A stretch of 64,000 bases of DNA. Origin: Membranipora membranacea. Lineage: Eukaryota > Bryozoa > Gymnolaemata > Cheilostomatida > Membraniporidae. Positions 48,024 through 60,245 of this stretch are shown one piece after another. The notes beneath the pieces were generated by a model. It saw nothing but the letters and a program-made list of their open reading frames with translations, was not told where the DNA came from and did not search any database. The stretch lies in assembly GCA_914767715.1 (NCBI GenBank), contig OU612069.1, positions 23,743,387-23,807,386 on the forward strand, written 5' to 3'. The position numbers were made by a program, and so were the translations under genes. How positions within the stretch are numbered: the first letter of the stretch is position 1; every line of letters starts with the position of its first letter.

Positions 48024-51000
48024 CTTGTAAATTGGAAATTACACTAGTTTTTATAATCAAAATTATTCGGCATTACAAAAAAAATTTTGATACTAGTACG
48101 GTATCAACATGCTGCTCCGAGTAAAAAACTTAATCACAGATATCGGCCCTCTAAACTTATCAGAGGAATTTTCCCGATATAGGTCAAGTCTCATGGTTGG
48201 TTTCAGTCGATGGGGATGGCTGAAATCCAAACTAAATCTCTGCTATTATTCCTTGTTTCAGGAGAGAAAGAGCAGTTCAATCAAGATTCTAAGTCGGTTT
48301 TTGGGAAGTTCAGTGTAAGCTCCCAGAAATAAGACTTTCTCAGGGGTACATTATTACATGTTAACAGTGGGGAAGAGAACAACATATCATCACTTTAGAA
48401 TCCTCCATCTCTGCAGTCTCTATATCTCTCTGCGCTGGTGAGACATCAATGTACAAAAGTCTTTAAGATAGGAACATTTTAGTTAAGAGAATATACGCAG
48501 AATTCTATCTGCAAGATATGTAACCCAAAAAATACGAAAACAATTTTCCTTAATTTGTGAACCCCAAAACAGTTTGCAGTCAAGTTTGAAGCCCAAACAA
48601 GTGTTTGTGGCTTTCCATTATCATTGTTCAACAATAGAACGTAACAAAATCTCTTTGCATCCATCTAAGCCAACCAGTGTCAGTAGTTTCCGTTGCTTGA
48701 TTCTGCTTTCGGATAACCATTGCCACTAATTTTGTAGCTTGTGGATGCTAGGTAATAGTCTAATAGCTACTTGACATAAAACTGTATAGCTGCTTTCTGA
48801 TTTTTCCTACAGTGAGCTTAACAAAGCTGGATGTATTTGATGGTCTGACTAACAATTCCTAGGCTCTTCGCACTGAATGTAGCCGGATAATTTGTCGAAG
48901 CCTGGAGACAAATAGCTGGACCTGGTTTACTGTGTATCTGGGTATATCTACATTCGATTCTTCAAGCATTGCGGTAAGTTATCTATGAATAAATTATTGA
49001 TGGGAAAAGCTCCTAAGACTGCATTGGAAATTATTGACAGATTTCCGTTTCAATATATCCGTTGTTATTAAGATTAAAAAATTTGTTGGATCTCAGTTTT
49101 CTCAATTGCTAAAGCCTTATCATTTACCACTTATATTTTCAGATAAGCTGTTAAATGACTGTTTAACATGACCAATAAACACCTTGCTGGATAGCCATGA
49201 GGACATTTGTACTAGAAAAGGCCTCCGTGACTGACTATAGTTGTGTTTTGCAATGGTATGACCATTACTACATGTTCTATCTATTACAATAATTACCGTT
49301 TTAGCCACTTTCTATATTTTAGGATTATTAAGTTCGTGTCAACAAAGAATGAATGAGTTTCGAAGTAAATTTACAATGTCGTCCTAACAAAGTTTACCTG
49401 TACAGACATGTGTAGATGACACAACAGGAGCTGTCAATATAACAAGGTGAGAGCAGTGATCTTTTACAGTGATTCACCTATTACCTGAAAAAGTGAACAA
49501 CGTTAACGAACTGCCAACTGTAGCACGACAACCAACAGCTTGTTATTTATCTCATTCATCGTAGATAATGACTGTCTACTACATACCTCATCTATAACAC
49601 CGTCTATTACTATATCCTTATATGAATGTTCACTTTCTGTGAAATTAAGTTACAAAATGTTTTGGTTGGCTTCTATCAGTTACTTTCTCAATAACTACAG
49701 TTTTCTCAATGGCCCATGGCAGTAATTACAGTAAAACAAATATCAAATTAATTGAATTACCCCTCATATTGTCAGATAGCTGTTTTATCCCCCAATCTAG
49801 TCGACCAATGAACACCTACTGCTTTTTATGATGACTGTTACTGTAACAGCATGATGTCAAGGACACTCGGAGAAGCAGGACACACCATAGATTGAGAGAG
49901 AAGAGAATTCAATTGACTTGAATATTGGACCTTGGACAAAAGAAGCAAACAAGCAAAACATGAAACTGGTGAGTTGTGCATCACCTTCAAAGGCCATATT
50001 ACCCTAAAAAAACTACAGTTAGGACGTTCTGTGTTGCACCTAGGAATGAGCACCTGAAAATTGGCAAAGAAAAGTTTTGTTCCATTATATGCGGCCATGT
50101 AGCATCCAATACAAGGCAATCGGTTTAAATATTGGTTTTTAGCCGTTACTTGCCTAAACTTAAACACAACTTGCGCATTCTTTTAGGTTCCTGAGCTCCA
50201 TGAATGAATGAGCACGGGTATCAATGGCCATCAAGAGTATTATGGGACTAAATATCCTGAAAAAAATCACCTCACAGTCCCAAGAAGGAGAACCATTACG
50301 TTGTGCACAGGTATACATGCAGCAAAAAAACCCTGGTATCAATATGGATTAACCTCCAATACAACAAGGTGAGCGTTGTGTTCTTCCCTTTACAACTTTG
50401 CTCCTCGCTGCAAAAGATTTTTGCAGTTGAGCCAATTTGTTAAAAAGATTTAACAGCGCAATTAAGAGAAATCTAAGCTAGCTCCGAAATTCTTCCTCCA
50501 TCTGTGTTTGATTCTTGACTCCGGTTCAAAATGAGCCATGTTGTTCTTTGTTTCAGGATAGAAAAAGCAGTTCAATCAAGATTTCATCTCGGTTATCAGA
50601 GAACGTTCAGTGTTAGCTTCTTGAAATGGGACTGTGTTCTTGCACTTTCTCAGAGATACATTGTAACATGTTGACAGCGAGGAAGAAACCATGATATTAA
50701 CACTTCAGATTCATCCATCTGTACTCTGCAATCTCTATAACACATCTGAACTGGTGAGATGTCAATGCATAAAATAGTCTTTTAAAAAAATAGGATATCT
50801 ATCTGAAGGACCTCTAAACCAAAGATGACAGGAACTAATTGGCTTTAAAATTCATTTTGACCTGTTTTTGTTAACATCAAAACTGTTTGCAGCTAGCCAA
50901 GCTTTGCTGGATTGCCCATACAAGATTTCAACAATTAATTAAACACAGCAAAACCTCCTTGCATCCATATGAGCGACCAGTGTCATTAGTTACCTGTGTT

Positions 51001-51540
51001 TGATTCTGCTATTGGAAAATAATTGTCATTAATTTTATAGCTTATGACAGATAGCTAAAAGTCTATTAGCTCCTTGATTTTGCATATAGTGAGCTGAACA
51101 GAGCCGGAAGTACTTGATTGTTTGATTTACAATTTCTAGGCTGTTCTCGCTGAATACAGCTGGATAATTTGTCGAAATGCGGAGACTTATTTGTTGAACC
51201 TGTTTTACTGGTGGTAGATCTCGATATGATATCTGCTTACAGTTATTCATGTGTTGTGGTAAGTTATCTATGAGGAAATTCATAATAGGACAAGTTTTTC
51301 AAACTGTAGTGGAAATTGTCGACACTTTTGCGTTCAACATTTCCATTGTTGATCAAATATTTAACTTTTGTGGAACCACGTTATAAATCATGCAGCCATG
51401 TAGCATCAAATACAGATGGCCTGCAGGCTCCCGATAATATTTTCAGCTCCTTTTTAGCTCCAATATGAACTGATAACAAACTTGGCTGGTATGATATATG
51501 CTCTACAAGTCAATTTGAATAATGACATATTAGTTTTCAG

Positions 51541-51637
51541 TCCATCAACTCCTACAAGAGCTACAAAGTCGGAACTGATCAATGAAGTAGAGGATGAAAC
51601 CCCAATGAACACAGAATCTTTTATCGAACCAAGCTAA
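51541..51637 (+). pseudogene. Short acidic exon-like fragment
   Basis: After an acceptor-like 'ttttcag', an open stretch codes PSTPTRATKSELINEVEDET and a few more residues before a stop. It precedes SRCAP-like pieces and could be part of the same decayed gene. I cannot assign it with confidence. Confidence 0.3.
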
Positions 51638-52482
51638 ATATGTAAGATTGTAATTGTTTATTATACTATATCCCCCAGACTTGGTACCCTTACCCCTAAT
51701 TTTACTTTACTTTACAGGTAGATTTCAACACAATTTTAAGTACATAAACACCCCTTGAATAATTTTAACAGGAAGCTCAAGTTATGCAGTGAGTCGCTGA
51801 ATTTTGGAAAAGTGGTTTATGGACTACAAAGAGGGTGCCTAAAGTGCAAGAACCTGTCCGTACAATCTTCTAGAAGAAATGCAGTGCTTGGCAGCAGACT
51901 TTGCCTGGGAGAGGAAATGGAAACAAAGCAGATTGTCGGAAGGTAATAATTTATGATCTACTCCTCACCATTTTCATTCTTTCAGTGGTAAACCAATCAA
52001 TAATTGACAGTTGCCCAGTTGAAGTTCATGGAGACTGTGATTTAAAGTTTAATTCTGCTTCAGCTGATGAATAGCCCTTTTGCTCTATGAGTCTACCAAG
52101 GAAACTTCAACTGATTAGCTCATTTTTGTTAGCTCCCGTTAAATTGCTACCACTGTTGAATATTTGTTTCACTATTATCAGATATCCAAAAAGATAATTG
52201 GGTATCATCAAGACAGAATGGATGATGAACAGAGCTCTCGGCTGGTCTTGCTTGAACCGCTGCCGATACATCTGGTGCAGCTCTACTGGTAGACTCGTCT
52301 GCACCGCAATGGAAGGTGAATATAAATTAAATGGACATTTGGATACTTCAATTGGTAATATCATGTCCCAATTGCAACCAGTTTGTGCTTGGTTGTAGTA
52401 AATTTGGTAGAATAATGTCTCCGGTTGTCAAATGTATGCGATTTAATATTTGTATCATCGAAAATTTGCGCTACAATTAGAC

Positions 52483-52705
52483 TATAGTATGTATGTATGT
52501 ATGTATGTATTAGTATGTATGTATGTATGTATTAGTATGTATGTATTAGTGTATTAGTGTGTGTGTATTAGTGTATTAGTGTGTGTGTATTAGTGTGTGT
52601 GTATTAGTGTATTAGTGTGTATGTATGTATTAGTGTATTAGTGTGTGTGTATTAGTGTGTGTGTATTAGTGTATTAGTGTGTATGTATGTATTAGTGTCT
52701 TAGTA
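52483..52705. repeat. Compound microsatellite
   Basis: About 220 bases of mixed (gtat)n, (gt)n and 'gtattagt' words. The pattern gtgtattagtgtattagtgt recurs, showing larger internal duplications. Confidence 0.95.
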
Positions 52706-53036
52706 ATCAAAGTAAAAGAAGAGGAGCTTTATTAACCAGACCAGGTTAATAACACTTTTCTACTACTCGGTCATGAAATTGTTATTTATCTCACTATATT
52801 ATAGCTCTCACTAACAACAAGCAGGGGATTTCTCGTAGTCTAGGATCAAAGTCAACTTCGTTGGTTGTATGTGCCTGTCGCATGGACCCCACTAGTAGTA
52901 CATATCAGAATCCATGCATAAAACATTGTGGAAACTGTGATAATCTTAAATGGTGATGGTATTTTAGTGGTGCTATTAGCGCATTTCACATGTTGCTATT
53001 TACTCCTCTCATTCTTGATCATTTTTTGGTTGGTAG

Positions 53037-53140
53037 AATGACACAGATGCAGAGTTGGCAGCTCTGCAAGCTGAGAGCGAGATGCCTTTGAAAGACCTTT
53101 TAGTCTCATACCCTAGGGAGTTCTTGATCAGCCCGGAGCA
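53037..53140 (+). pseudogene. SRCAP-like acidic block fragment
   Basis: An exon-like piece between an AG and GTAAAT codes NDTDAELAALQAESEMPLKD and on to LISPE. The spacing of acidic and MPL residues recalls the region ahead of the ATPase domain in SRCAP/Domino proteins. No adjacent partner exon is intact. Confidence 0.45.
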
Positions 53141-53665
53141 GTAAATAGCAACTCGTCAACTGCCAGTGTTTCTGATGATGGTGAAATGAGTGAGATACGA
53201 TTATAATATACGGTGTCTGGTGCGCTTGTCACCCATTTGGCATGCTTTACAAAGCCAAGAGCAACTAAATGATGATTATTTCCATAGAGCGCAGGAGCAT
53301 GTACTTTTTATATCATGCTTTCTGCTAAATTGTGGATAGATTAACTGGTGCCTTTACCCATATGTCTTAGGCTAAAAATTTGGCATAAGGGATAAGGAGC
53401 GCACTGTACATTTCTTAATACTTAACATTGACTTAACCAGACTTAACATTGAAGTCCAAAGATAACAATCGGTGTGGACAACACGGTTTTTCTTTGGAGT
53501 AAATGATGCGAAAACAAAGATTCGAAAAATGAGTTAAATGACCTAAAAAATGAGGGTGAAAACAAGACATCCTGATTTATATGATTGCTTATAACGTCAT
53601 CTCTACCTTTCTTGCTGAGGTATTTGTGATCCATAACTTATACCCCAGGTTTTTCAATTTTGTAG

Positions 53666-53793
53666 GGGAAATGAGAGTTGAAGAGTTCGCAACTAAGTAC
53701 TGTGCAGCATATGCTAGTGACTTTGAGCCTGACACACCCAGCTCTACAGAGGTAGATAGTGATTTTGGAGAGGATTTATCTGAACCACCTTAA
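53666..53793 (+). pseudogene. Fragment paralogous to the post-helicase exon at 56.4 kb
   Basis: Codes FATKYCAAYASDF followed by PSSTEVDSDFGEDLSEPP and a stop. The same block occurs at about 56415-56550 (KYCGAHASDF..., TSSTEVDNDDGEDE), so the two are duplicates about 2.8 kb apart. Confidence 0.6.
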
Positions 53794-55483
53794 CAAGGTG
53801 AAGACAATATTATTACTGAATGAAAATATTTGGCGGCATTTAAATAATACCTTGGGAAATGAGCTGCATTATGATTTTTGTAAGTACTTGTGATGATCAC
53901 CCATCCCGACAATGTTTAATTGTGATAATATGTAATCATCCTGATATTTTCAACCCAAGACCCATCATATCTACATTTGAGAATGACTGTAATACCAGTT
54001 GAGAATGCTGCAGCTCCGGGCCCTCGGCTACAACCGACTGCAGGTATAAAAAAGTCCTAGTCCCTGTCAAATAACCAGGGGCAGATTGCATTTGAGCTGG
54101 TGTCAAAATGGGTCCCTTGACCATTATGCATAGATGAAGTCATACGCCCGTATAGACAAGTCTGATCATTAGGCAATGCCTCTGAAAGCTTATGAGCACG
54201 ACCATTTCATTTTCATAGTTTCAACTCCAGTTCGTACTTACTCCTCCACTTGAATTTTTAGTCATTTTTCTTGTAGGAGTGAAAGTTTGCATCCAAACTA
54301 CCTGGCATGGAGCCTGGTCTATCAGCCTATGCTGCCCATTGATCTGGTAAATTATGAACTTCTCGAAAGCTCATTGAAATTGTGGATCGGTCAGTTGACC
54401 CCCAGACTCGTCCCCCTCAAACAAAACTCAGGCCATATGATATCAGATCACCAAGTCAGACGCAAATCAATGCTGGTTCTACAGCCCAGGTTGTGTGGCA
54501 AGCAGGCAGGACTGTCTCAGGTACATCAAGTATAATGAAACCAACTGTACCAAAAGCATGGTGACTGATAATGGCGGAGTTGTACGGACTGTAAGCTGCA
54601 TATTTTAACTGGTTATGTCTATGATTGTTGCCATCTTACTGACAAAACCAAACCTTCAGAGATATTACTGGAGATTACTGAGACCGAGATCTTCAACATA
54701 TATAACATATATTGTTGGCTTCTGTCAGAGTGCGCTACTCATACGTGCAATATCTTGTATTATGATTATGACATACCGCCCCAGGCTGAGTGATTGTGAG
54801 GATTAGGATTAATGAGCCAAGATAACTCATAGTACACAAGTAGTTTGGTTTACACATTGCATTGTGACATTTCTTCTGTTTACAGATTTGTGATCGTTAC
54901 CGAAACGAGTGATACAGTATGATTGTGGTAAGCATTGGCTGCAATCGTGTTTAGCTCTTGCTAGAGTTTTACTGCTATAAGCCAATAGCTTGTTTCAATA
55001 GCAGGCTGCTTTTATGATGTTTCATACTTCACGTTCTACTGAAAAAGCTTTGTGGAACCTTTTAAATGCTGAACAGACCGAATATTTCTTAGCCCAACAA
55101 TAAAATGGCATTTAGTTCGCGTTAATTCACAACTTTCTTTTTCTTTTATTTAGAAAAGCTTGACATAGATGACTAGAATGCTTGATGTGTTGAAAGCTTT
55201 TCTGAATTACTATGGTCACAGGTATGTTATACCAAACAGAAATGGTCACAGGTATGTAACATGCATGCGAATTTAAATGCTGAGTACATAATATATCCAA
55301 GATAGTCAAATTACCGAGGTCAATTTTCGGGCATTGGTGCCAAGTCCTTGATGAAGTAAAATTGGTTGCTCCACCCTGCATAGCATTATTGCTGTTTGCG
55401 GGATCAAAAATACCAAACAGTAAATATGTGAAACCAAAAATACTGCAAACATCTATCATGACTTGTTCATTTTACATTTTCAG

Positions 55484-55723
55484 GTACCTCAGACTTGATA
55501 GTACAACCAAGTTGAAGATGAGGCAGTATTTGATGGACAGATTCAATGCTGACAGCGAGATGTTTGTGGTGATACTTTCCACTTGTAGTGGAGGTGTAGG
55601 AACTATATTTACAAGAGCTGATACTGTGATTTTCTATGACTCGGACTGGAATCCTACCATGGATTCTTTGGCTCAGGATAGATGTAACAGAATTGGTCAA
55701 ACCAGGGATGTCCACATTTACAG
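55484..55723 (+). pseudogene. SNF2 helicase C-terminal lobe exon, SRCAP/Domino class
   Basis: After ttttcag, the exon codes YLRLDSTTKLKMRQYLMDRF, then NADSEMFVVILSTCSGGVG, FYDSDWNPTMDSLAQDRCNR and IGQTRDVHIYR, ending at GTATGG in phase 2. These are helicase motifs V and VI of the Swi2/Snf2 family, with DWNPTMD..AQDR and HIYR typical of SRCAP/EP400/INO80 relatives. The usual GVNLTGADTV reads GTIFTRADTV. The next exon, in the right phase, has a stop codon, so I call the locus a pseudogene. Confidence 0.8.
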
Positions 55724-55961
55724 GTATGGTAAGTTAACATGAAATCCGGCTGGCTTGTTTGCCAAAATTGAAATATAATGTAGTAAATATGCTCATGCTA
55801 GAACCCATCAGTGGATTCCTTGTGCACAGCCATGTTGGCTGCATAAAGGCATAACAGGGGATACAATACATGTGAAAAGTAATAGTACTAGTGAAGGATA
55901 TCTGAGATGCCCTGAGATTTAATTTCAATTTGATTTCAACCACAAGACATTTGTGTTACAG

Positions 55962-56076
55962 GCTGGTATGTGGGAAAACTGTGGAGGAGAATATTTTGAA
56001 AAAAGCCAATCAGAAATAGATGCCAGGTGGCGCTGCCATTGAAGGAGGGAACTTTACCACTGCTTTGGTACAACAG
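55962..56076 (+). pseudogene. SRCAP-like exon with in-frame stop
   Basis: Joins the previous exon in phase and codes RLVCGKTVEENILKKANQK, then TAG at 56017-56019, then AAIEGGNFTTALVQQ. In SRCAP-class enzymes this position is a basic residue, so a single base change could have made the stop. Confidence 0.8.
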
Positions 56077-56297
56077 GTGGGTGATACATACATGTTTGGT
56101 CATGGTATCCAAGATAGTCAAATTACTGACGTCATGTTCTAACATGGGTGCCAAATTCTTGGTAAAGTAAAACGGGATGCTCCACCCTGTATAGCTATTG
56201 CTGGTTGTGGGACTAAAGACTTCAAAATGTTTGGTGACCTTTTTTGGGTAACGAGTAGTGTTAACGAATTATTGTAATCTTACACTTTTTGCAACAG

Positions 56298-56577
56298 GGA
56301 ACAATAGCAGACTTGTTTGCTGAACGAAGTTGGTTGAACACACTTGCTGAAAGAAAGCAGGTACTTTCAGTTGCCTCAAAGCAACAGTCTAACCACTGTA
56401 CCTGCCAACTGCCGAAGTACTGTGGAGCACATGCTAGCGACTTTCGGTTGTCCGACACAACCAGCTCTACAGAGGTGGATAACGATGATGGAGAGGATGA
56501 GGACCAGGAAACCAGTAGTGAGGAAAATAATTTATCCGAACCACTCCAACAACGTGAGGACAATATGTACCAAATAA
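56298..56577 (+). pseudogene. SRCAP-like post-helicase fragment
   Basis: Continues in phase from the preceding exon: GTIADLFAERSWLNTLAERK, a possible donor at 56361, then further open sequence with STEVDNDDGEDEDQETSSEE. The first part matches the segment after GNFTTA in SRCAP/Domino; the acidic tail duplicates 53666-53793. Confidence 0.65.
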
Positions 56578-56782
56578 AAATATGTGGCGGCATTAAAACA
56601 ATACTTTTTGTAAGTGCTTGTGATGATCACTTACCCATGGACTCTGATAAGGTAGATATTTTACAGATGAGACTGATCCAGTTCGTGCTATAGGTTGTAA
56701 CTTAGCACATGTTCTTGGTGAAACTGGCTCTCATTGCATTGAAATCTTCCAATATCCAGGTGCTGAACAAGAAAAGATTGGC

Positions 56783-57335
56783 ATGGAGTATTTACTTTAA
56801 TCCAGAAAAAGATAAAGTTGATATCTTGTTATACCAAGTAGGCGAAGAGGGTCTGTACGAAGATAACTGATATAGCAGCGGCTGTTCAAATGCTGCAACC
56901 AACCTGATACACACACGAAACAACCAAGGTATGCGCCATCACATCTTTCTTGTTCATTGTTCAGAACACAAATGATCCTGTTATGCACATTTGCACCAGT
57001 GGGAAAATATATTCTAGATAAGCATTAGCTGATAATTTGCTGTGCTTGATCAGTCCAAGAACAAGGATTCAAAGCCCAGTTGGCCAACATTGCAGTTTTA
57101 ATACCTGTTGAATTGAAAATGTATATCTCACCTTCAAACTATAGTCATTCTGAACTAAAATTTCAGTTTAAGACGACCGTACCATTCCTACTCTAGCATA
57201 CTTTCAGAGGATATCAACATGTCAGTCTTGATTGGCGAGCAACCATGTATTAGAGAAAACTGAATGTATACTTGCTGATGCAATGGGACTTGGCAAAACT
57301 ATACAAACCATCGCTTGCGATCACGGTGAGTTGTA
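56783..57335 (+). pseudogene. Second, frameshifted copy of the SRCAP-like N-lobe
   Basis: Diverged duplicate of 46889-47456. Its Walker A DNA (gcaatgggacttggcaaaac) still codes GLGKT, but the frame is broken upstream by stops and a frameshift near 57255-57275, and a segment before the GTG at 57328 is missing. So one copy keeps the frame without the Lys and the other keeps the Lys without the frame. Confidence 0.75.
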
Positions 57336-59060
57336 GCAGTTGCAACAATCTGTCAGGAACCAGATGCATCTTATTGCTGATTTACCAAATTGTAATCCAT
57401 AGAAGTTTATTCCTGTTAACAGGGCATGGTGACGAGTATAGTCATCAGTGCCTTATCCAAAGCAAGGGAAGATAAATGATTTGAAATAAAACACATGCAT
57501 GTGCTTTTGCGCATGGGTGCACCTGATCCAAATCACACCTTGGCTGAATTTTCATTGCTGCAGATAATTTTGATTAGTACCATTTTAACCCCTGACTATG
57601 TTTTAGGTTTATTCATTCCACCACAACAAAGAATGACCTCCCAAGTATTAATGGCAATTGAGCATACTATTATTACTATTATCGGGCAAAATATCGCAAG
57701 AGAGACAATATTTCGTTCCATTGAAGCCGATTGAGAAACCATTAAAACGACACTTGAGATCTGTTCTCTTCAGTCTAAATTACCTACGCCAGTGAGAAAT
57801 CAATGCTTCAGTCTTGAGTAATTTAGATAACAGTATATTTGCGGGATTCTGTCTACAAGATTACTAGCCTAAAAATTATCGGGAATATTAAATAGTTGTT
57901 TGTACCTGTTTTGTTTAGCCTGAAATGGTTTGAAGTCAACCTAGCCGCGGTAAAGGCTCAAACAAGATACATGTATTGTGGCTCATCGTTATCTAGATTT
58001 TAGCAATAGAATGCAACAAAATCCCGTTGCATCCGTTTTAAGCCTTTAATAACAATTCAAAAGGTGCTTACAGTTTCAATTGTTTTATTCTGCAATTGAT
58101 AACTATTGTAGCTATTGTAACTGATTTTGTAGATTATGGATACATGGTGCAGCTTCCATCAACCTTGCATGACATAGCTGCCCACTGATGTTAGACGCGT
58201 ATAGAAGTGACAAAGTCGAAACCGTTGGATCAAAGATTGGATGGTTCAACTTGCAAGTCCTAGTATACCAAGGTGAGACATTTTAACAGTTTCAAGTTTA
58301 ACAGTATTATGTTTTTACCCAGACTTATAATTAAACCTCATGATGTCATGAATTAACATAAGATATCTCATGTTGTCACAGTTATCACCAAGTTAATCCC
58401 ATCAGAGGAATGTTACCAATGTAGGTCTGATTGTCATCGTTAGTCTCTGCTGATGGGGATGGCTAAATTCCAAAACTAATCCTTGTTATTATTCCTTGTT
58501 TCAGGATGTAGAGAGCAGCTTAATAAAGATTATAAATCGCCTTTCCGAGAATATGTTAGCTCTCAGAAATGAGATTTGTGCTTTATCCGAGATACATCAT
58601 AACCAGTTATCAGTGAGGAAGAAACTGATATATGAACACATGAGATTCCTCCTCTCAAACTCTTTATCTGGCCTACGCTGGTAAGAGTAAGACATCATGT
58701 GTCAAGGTCTTGAGCATTTTAGATAAGATTATATCCGCAGTATTCTATATTGTAAGACCTCCAACCCAAAAAATACAAGAACTGTTTTCCATAATAATTT
58801 ATACGACCTGTTTTGTTAACCCTAAAGCAGCTAGCAGTCAACCAAGCTAAGTTATTTTCTAGATTATGTGTTAATGCATTTAACATTGTATAGCAGCTTT
58901 CTGATTTTATCCACAGCGAGCGAAACATAGCCAAAAGTGTTCGATTGTTTGACTTTAAAATTTGTAGGCTAGATAATTGGCGCTTGTATCAGCTCACTAA
59001 TTGCGTACAGTCGCTCCCTAGTCTAGAAAAAGAGAATATTACAACAGATGAGAAAGATAA

Positions 59061-60002
59061 GTCAAAGAGGTAGGACGGTATCGTATCTTTCTTAGCTATT
59101 ACAATGCTTTTTAAGCTTGCTTTATACCATTTTTGTGCTTTAGCAGAAGACTACATATCACAAATTGATTTTTTAGCCATTTACACATAATGATACGATG
59201 AAGCAAACAGAAAAGTGAGATGACAGTTGCGGAGAAGTTATAGATATATGACACCCTCTGTGTATACGGGAGAAATGTAATTTTGATTGTTGAGAAAAGC
59301 TTGGACTAAAAGGAACACAGAGGAGCGACTTGTATAAATTACCCCATGTCATCAACCTAACACAGAATGATGTAAGTAACTCTCATATCCTACAAACGGT
59401 AATTCAGTAATACAAAAATATCACATTCATTATCTGCACAACGACCTGAGGATAAAATATGTTGCCTTCCAGATTAACAAAATTGGCTGTCGGCTGTCCA
59501 TTTACCGCACTGCAGTTGTATAATGGCTGTTATGTAATGAATATGTTTAGCCCTATTTATACATAATGTAACTGCCACACTTTGGCTGATGTGAGTGTAA
59601 TGGCTAGTAATTGTAAAGGTCAGGCTTCTAAAACAATAACCAATAATTGCCATTAGAAATTGGATTGAGTGGCCTTTTGTTGCAGGCTGAGTACTACTGT
59701 GTTTTCATACTACTGTAGGTACGGTGCTGTTGGTACACAATAAAAAACTTCCCAAGCCAGAGGTTATGATAAACCACACTCACTGTTACCGTCGTTCTGT
59801 AAGTATAGATAATGCTATAATACATTAAAACTATCACGCATACTACTCATATATATAAATATAGATACTAATTTCAAATCTAAAATAAACTTTTTGTTTG
59901 GTCGATCGGACATCATTGGATGGGAACTTCTATGGTTCACCCTGGATTAAGGCTGAAAGTGGTTGAAGAGTGGCACTAATGAATTGATAACCTAGTCGTC
60001 GC
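59061..60002. other. Spacer with no supported gene
   Basis: Weak similarity to the array fades here. I see no exon chain, RNA gene or clear repeat. Confidence 0.4.
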
Positions 60003-60144
60003 TATAAAACCTCTTCCTAAGCACGCACTGCGGTGCAGTCATCGTCTACGTTAACGGACAGTCATATTATTAGTAGTAATAATCGACTTAGCTCTCTTCT
60101 TAGCTCTTCTTAGCTCTCTCCTTCCATTTTATAGACTATAAATA
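60003..60144 (+). promoter_or_regulatory. Two TATA-box candidates
   Basis: TATAAAA at 60003-60009 and TATAAATA at 60137-60144. The second lies 86 bases before an ATG and has pyrimidine-rich sequence (ctctcttcttagctc) just upstream. Confidence 0.45.
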
Positions 60145-60229
60145 CCCTGCAGAAAGATATCAAAGTGTGTTGCAGCTTTCATCAGAGAAGGTGAAACAAA
60201 AAAATAATTAAAACCAACGGACAAAAAGG

Positions 60230-60245
60230 ATGTCAGCAACTCCAG
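60230..60245 (+). CDS. Possible mini first coding exon, MSATP
   Basis: An ATG in fair context (aaaaggATGt) is followed by five codons and a donor, CCAG/GTACAG, in phase 1. With the TATA box 86 bases upstream this could start a gene whose other exons lie beyond the satellite and the window. The evidence is only positional. Confidence 0.3.

Larger units (their letters stand above)
43059..49968 (+). repeat. Module B copies
   Basis: Complete copies at 43059-43207, 44011-44195, 45661-45837, 46639-46838 and 49776-49968, and a truncated copy from 49143. Each follows an acceptor such as tattttag. Shared words are 'ataagctgttaaa', 'gaccaatgaacacct', 'actgttactgtaacagcat' and 'gagaaccaggacaca'. Complete copies end at (a)ctg or ttg before gtgagttgatatcgcatcac. 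All frames contain stops. Confidence 0.75.
42680..51258 (+). repeat. Module A copies
   Basis: Copies end at or near 42791, 45443, 48970 and 51258. Shared text includes 'actgaat(g/a)cag(t/c)tgga', 'gataatttgtcgaa', 'acctg(t/g)tttactg' and the closing donor 'gtaagttatc(t/g)atga'. A partial copy lies near 58919-58975. Confidence 0.65.
43671..57735 (+). repeat. Module C copies
   Basis: Copies at 43671-43794, 44585-44702, 45974 to about 46090, 47743 to about 47918, 49323-49445, 50187-50368 and from 57607. Shared words include 'aagaatgaatgag', 'cccaagtat', 'atcaatatggattaacct', 'aacaaggtgag' and, just after the donor, 'gttgtgttcttccc'. The copies split into at least two subtypes. Confidence 0.65.
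44872..58680 (+). repeat. Module D copies
   Basis: Copies at 44872-45043, 48262-48437, 50557-50753 and 58505-58680, with a partial one near 57735-57790. Each follows tttcag and starts gatagaaagagcagttcaat or close; each ends ctgcgctg or similar before gtgagacatcaatg. The 58505 copy is open for DVESSLIKIINRLSENMLAL and beyond; the others break early, so an ancestral coding exon is possible. Confidence 0.75.
42660..59060 (+). repeat. Decayed array of recurring exon-like modules
   Basis: Four sequence types, here named A to D, recur on the plus strand, usually in the order A-B-C-D, at irregular spacings of about 1-2.5 kb. Most copies start after an AG preceded by pyrimidines and end before GTGAGT, GTAAGT or a similar donor. 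The copies share roughly 60-80 percent of bases by eye. Most have stop codons in all frames, and SRCAP-like fragments interrupt the array at 46.9-47.5 and 51.5-57.4 kb. It may be an amplified multi-exon gene now decayed, or a family of non-coding transcripts. Confidence 0.7.

Noticed and set aside
42660-59060. An intact SWR1/SRCAP gene
   Set aside because: Walker A is lost in one copy, the other is frameshifted, and an in-frame TAG lies in the C-lobe exon chain.
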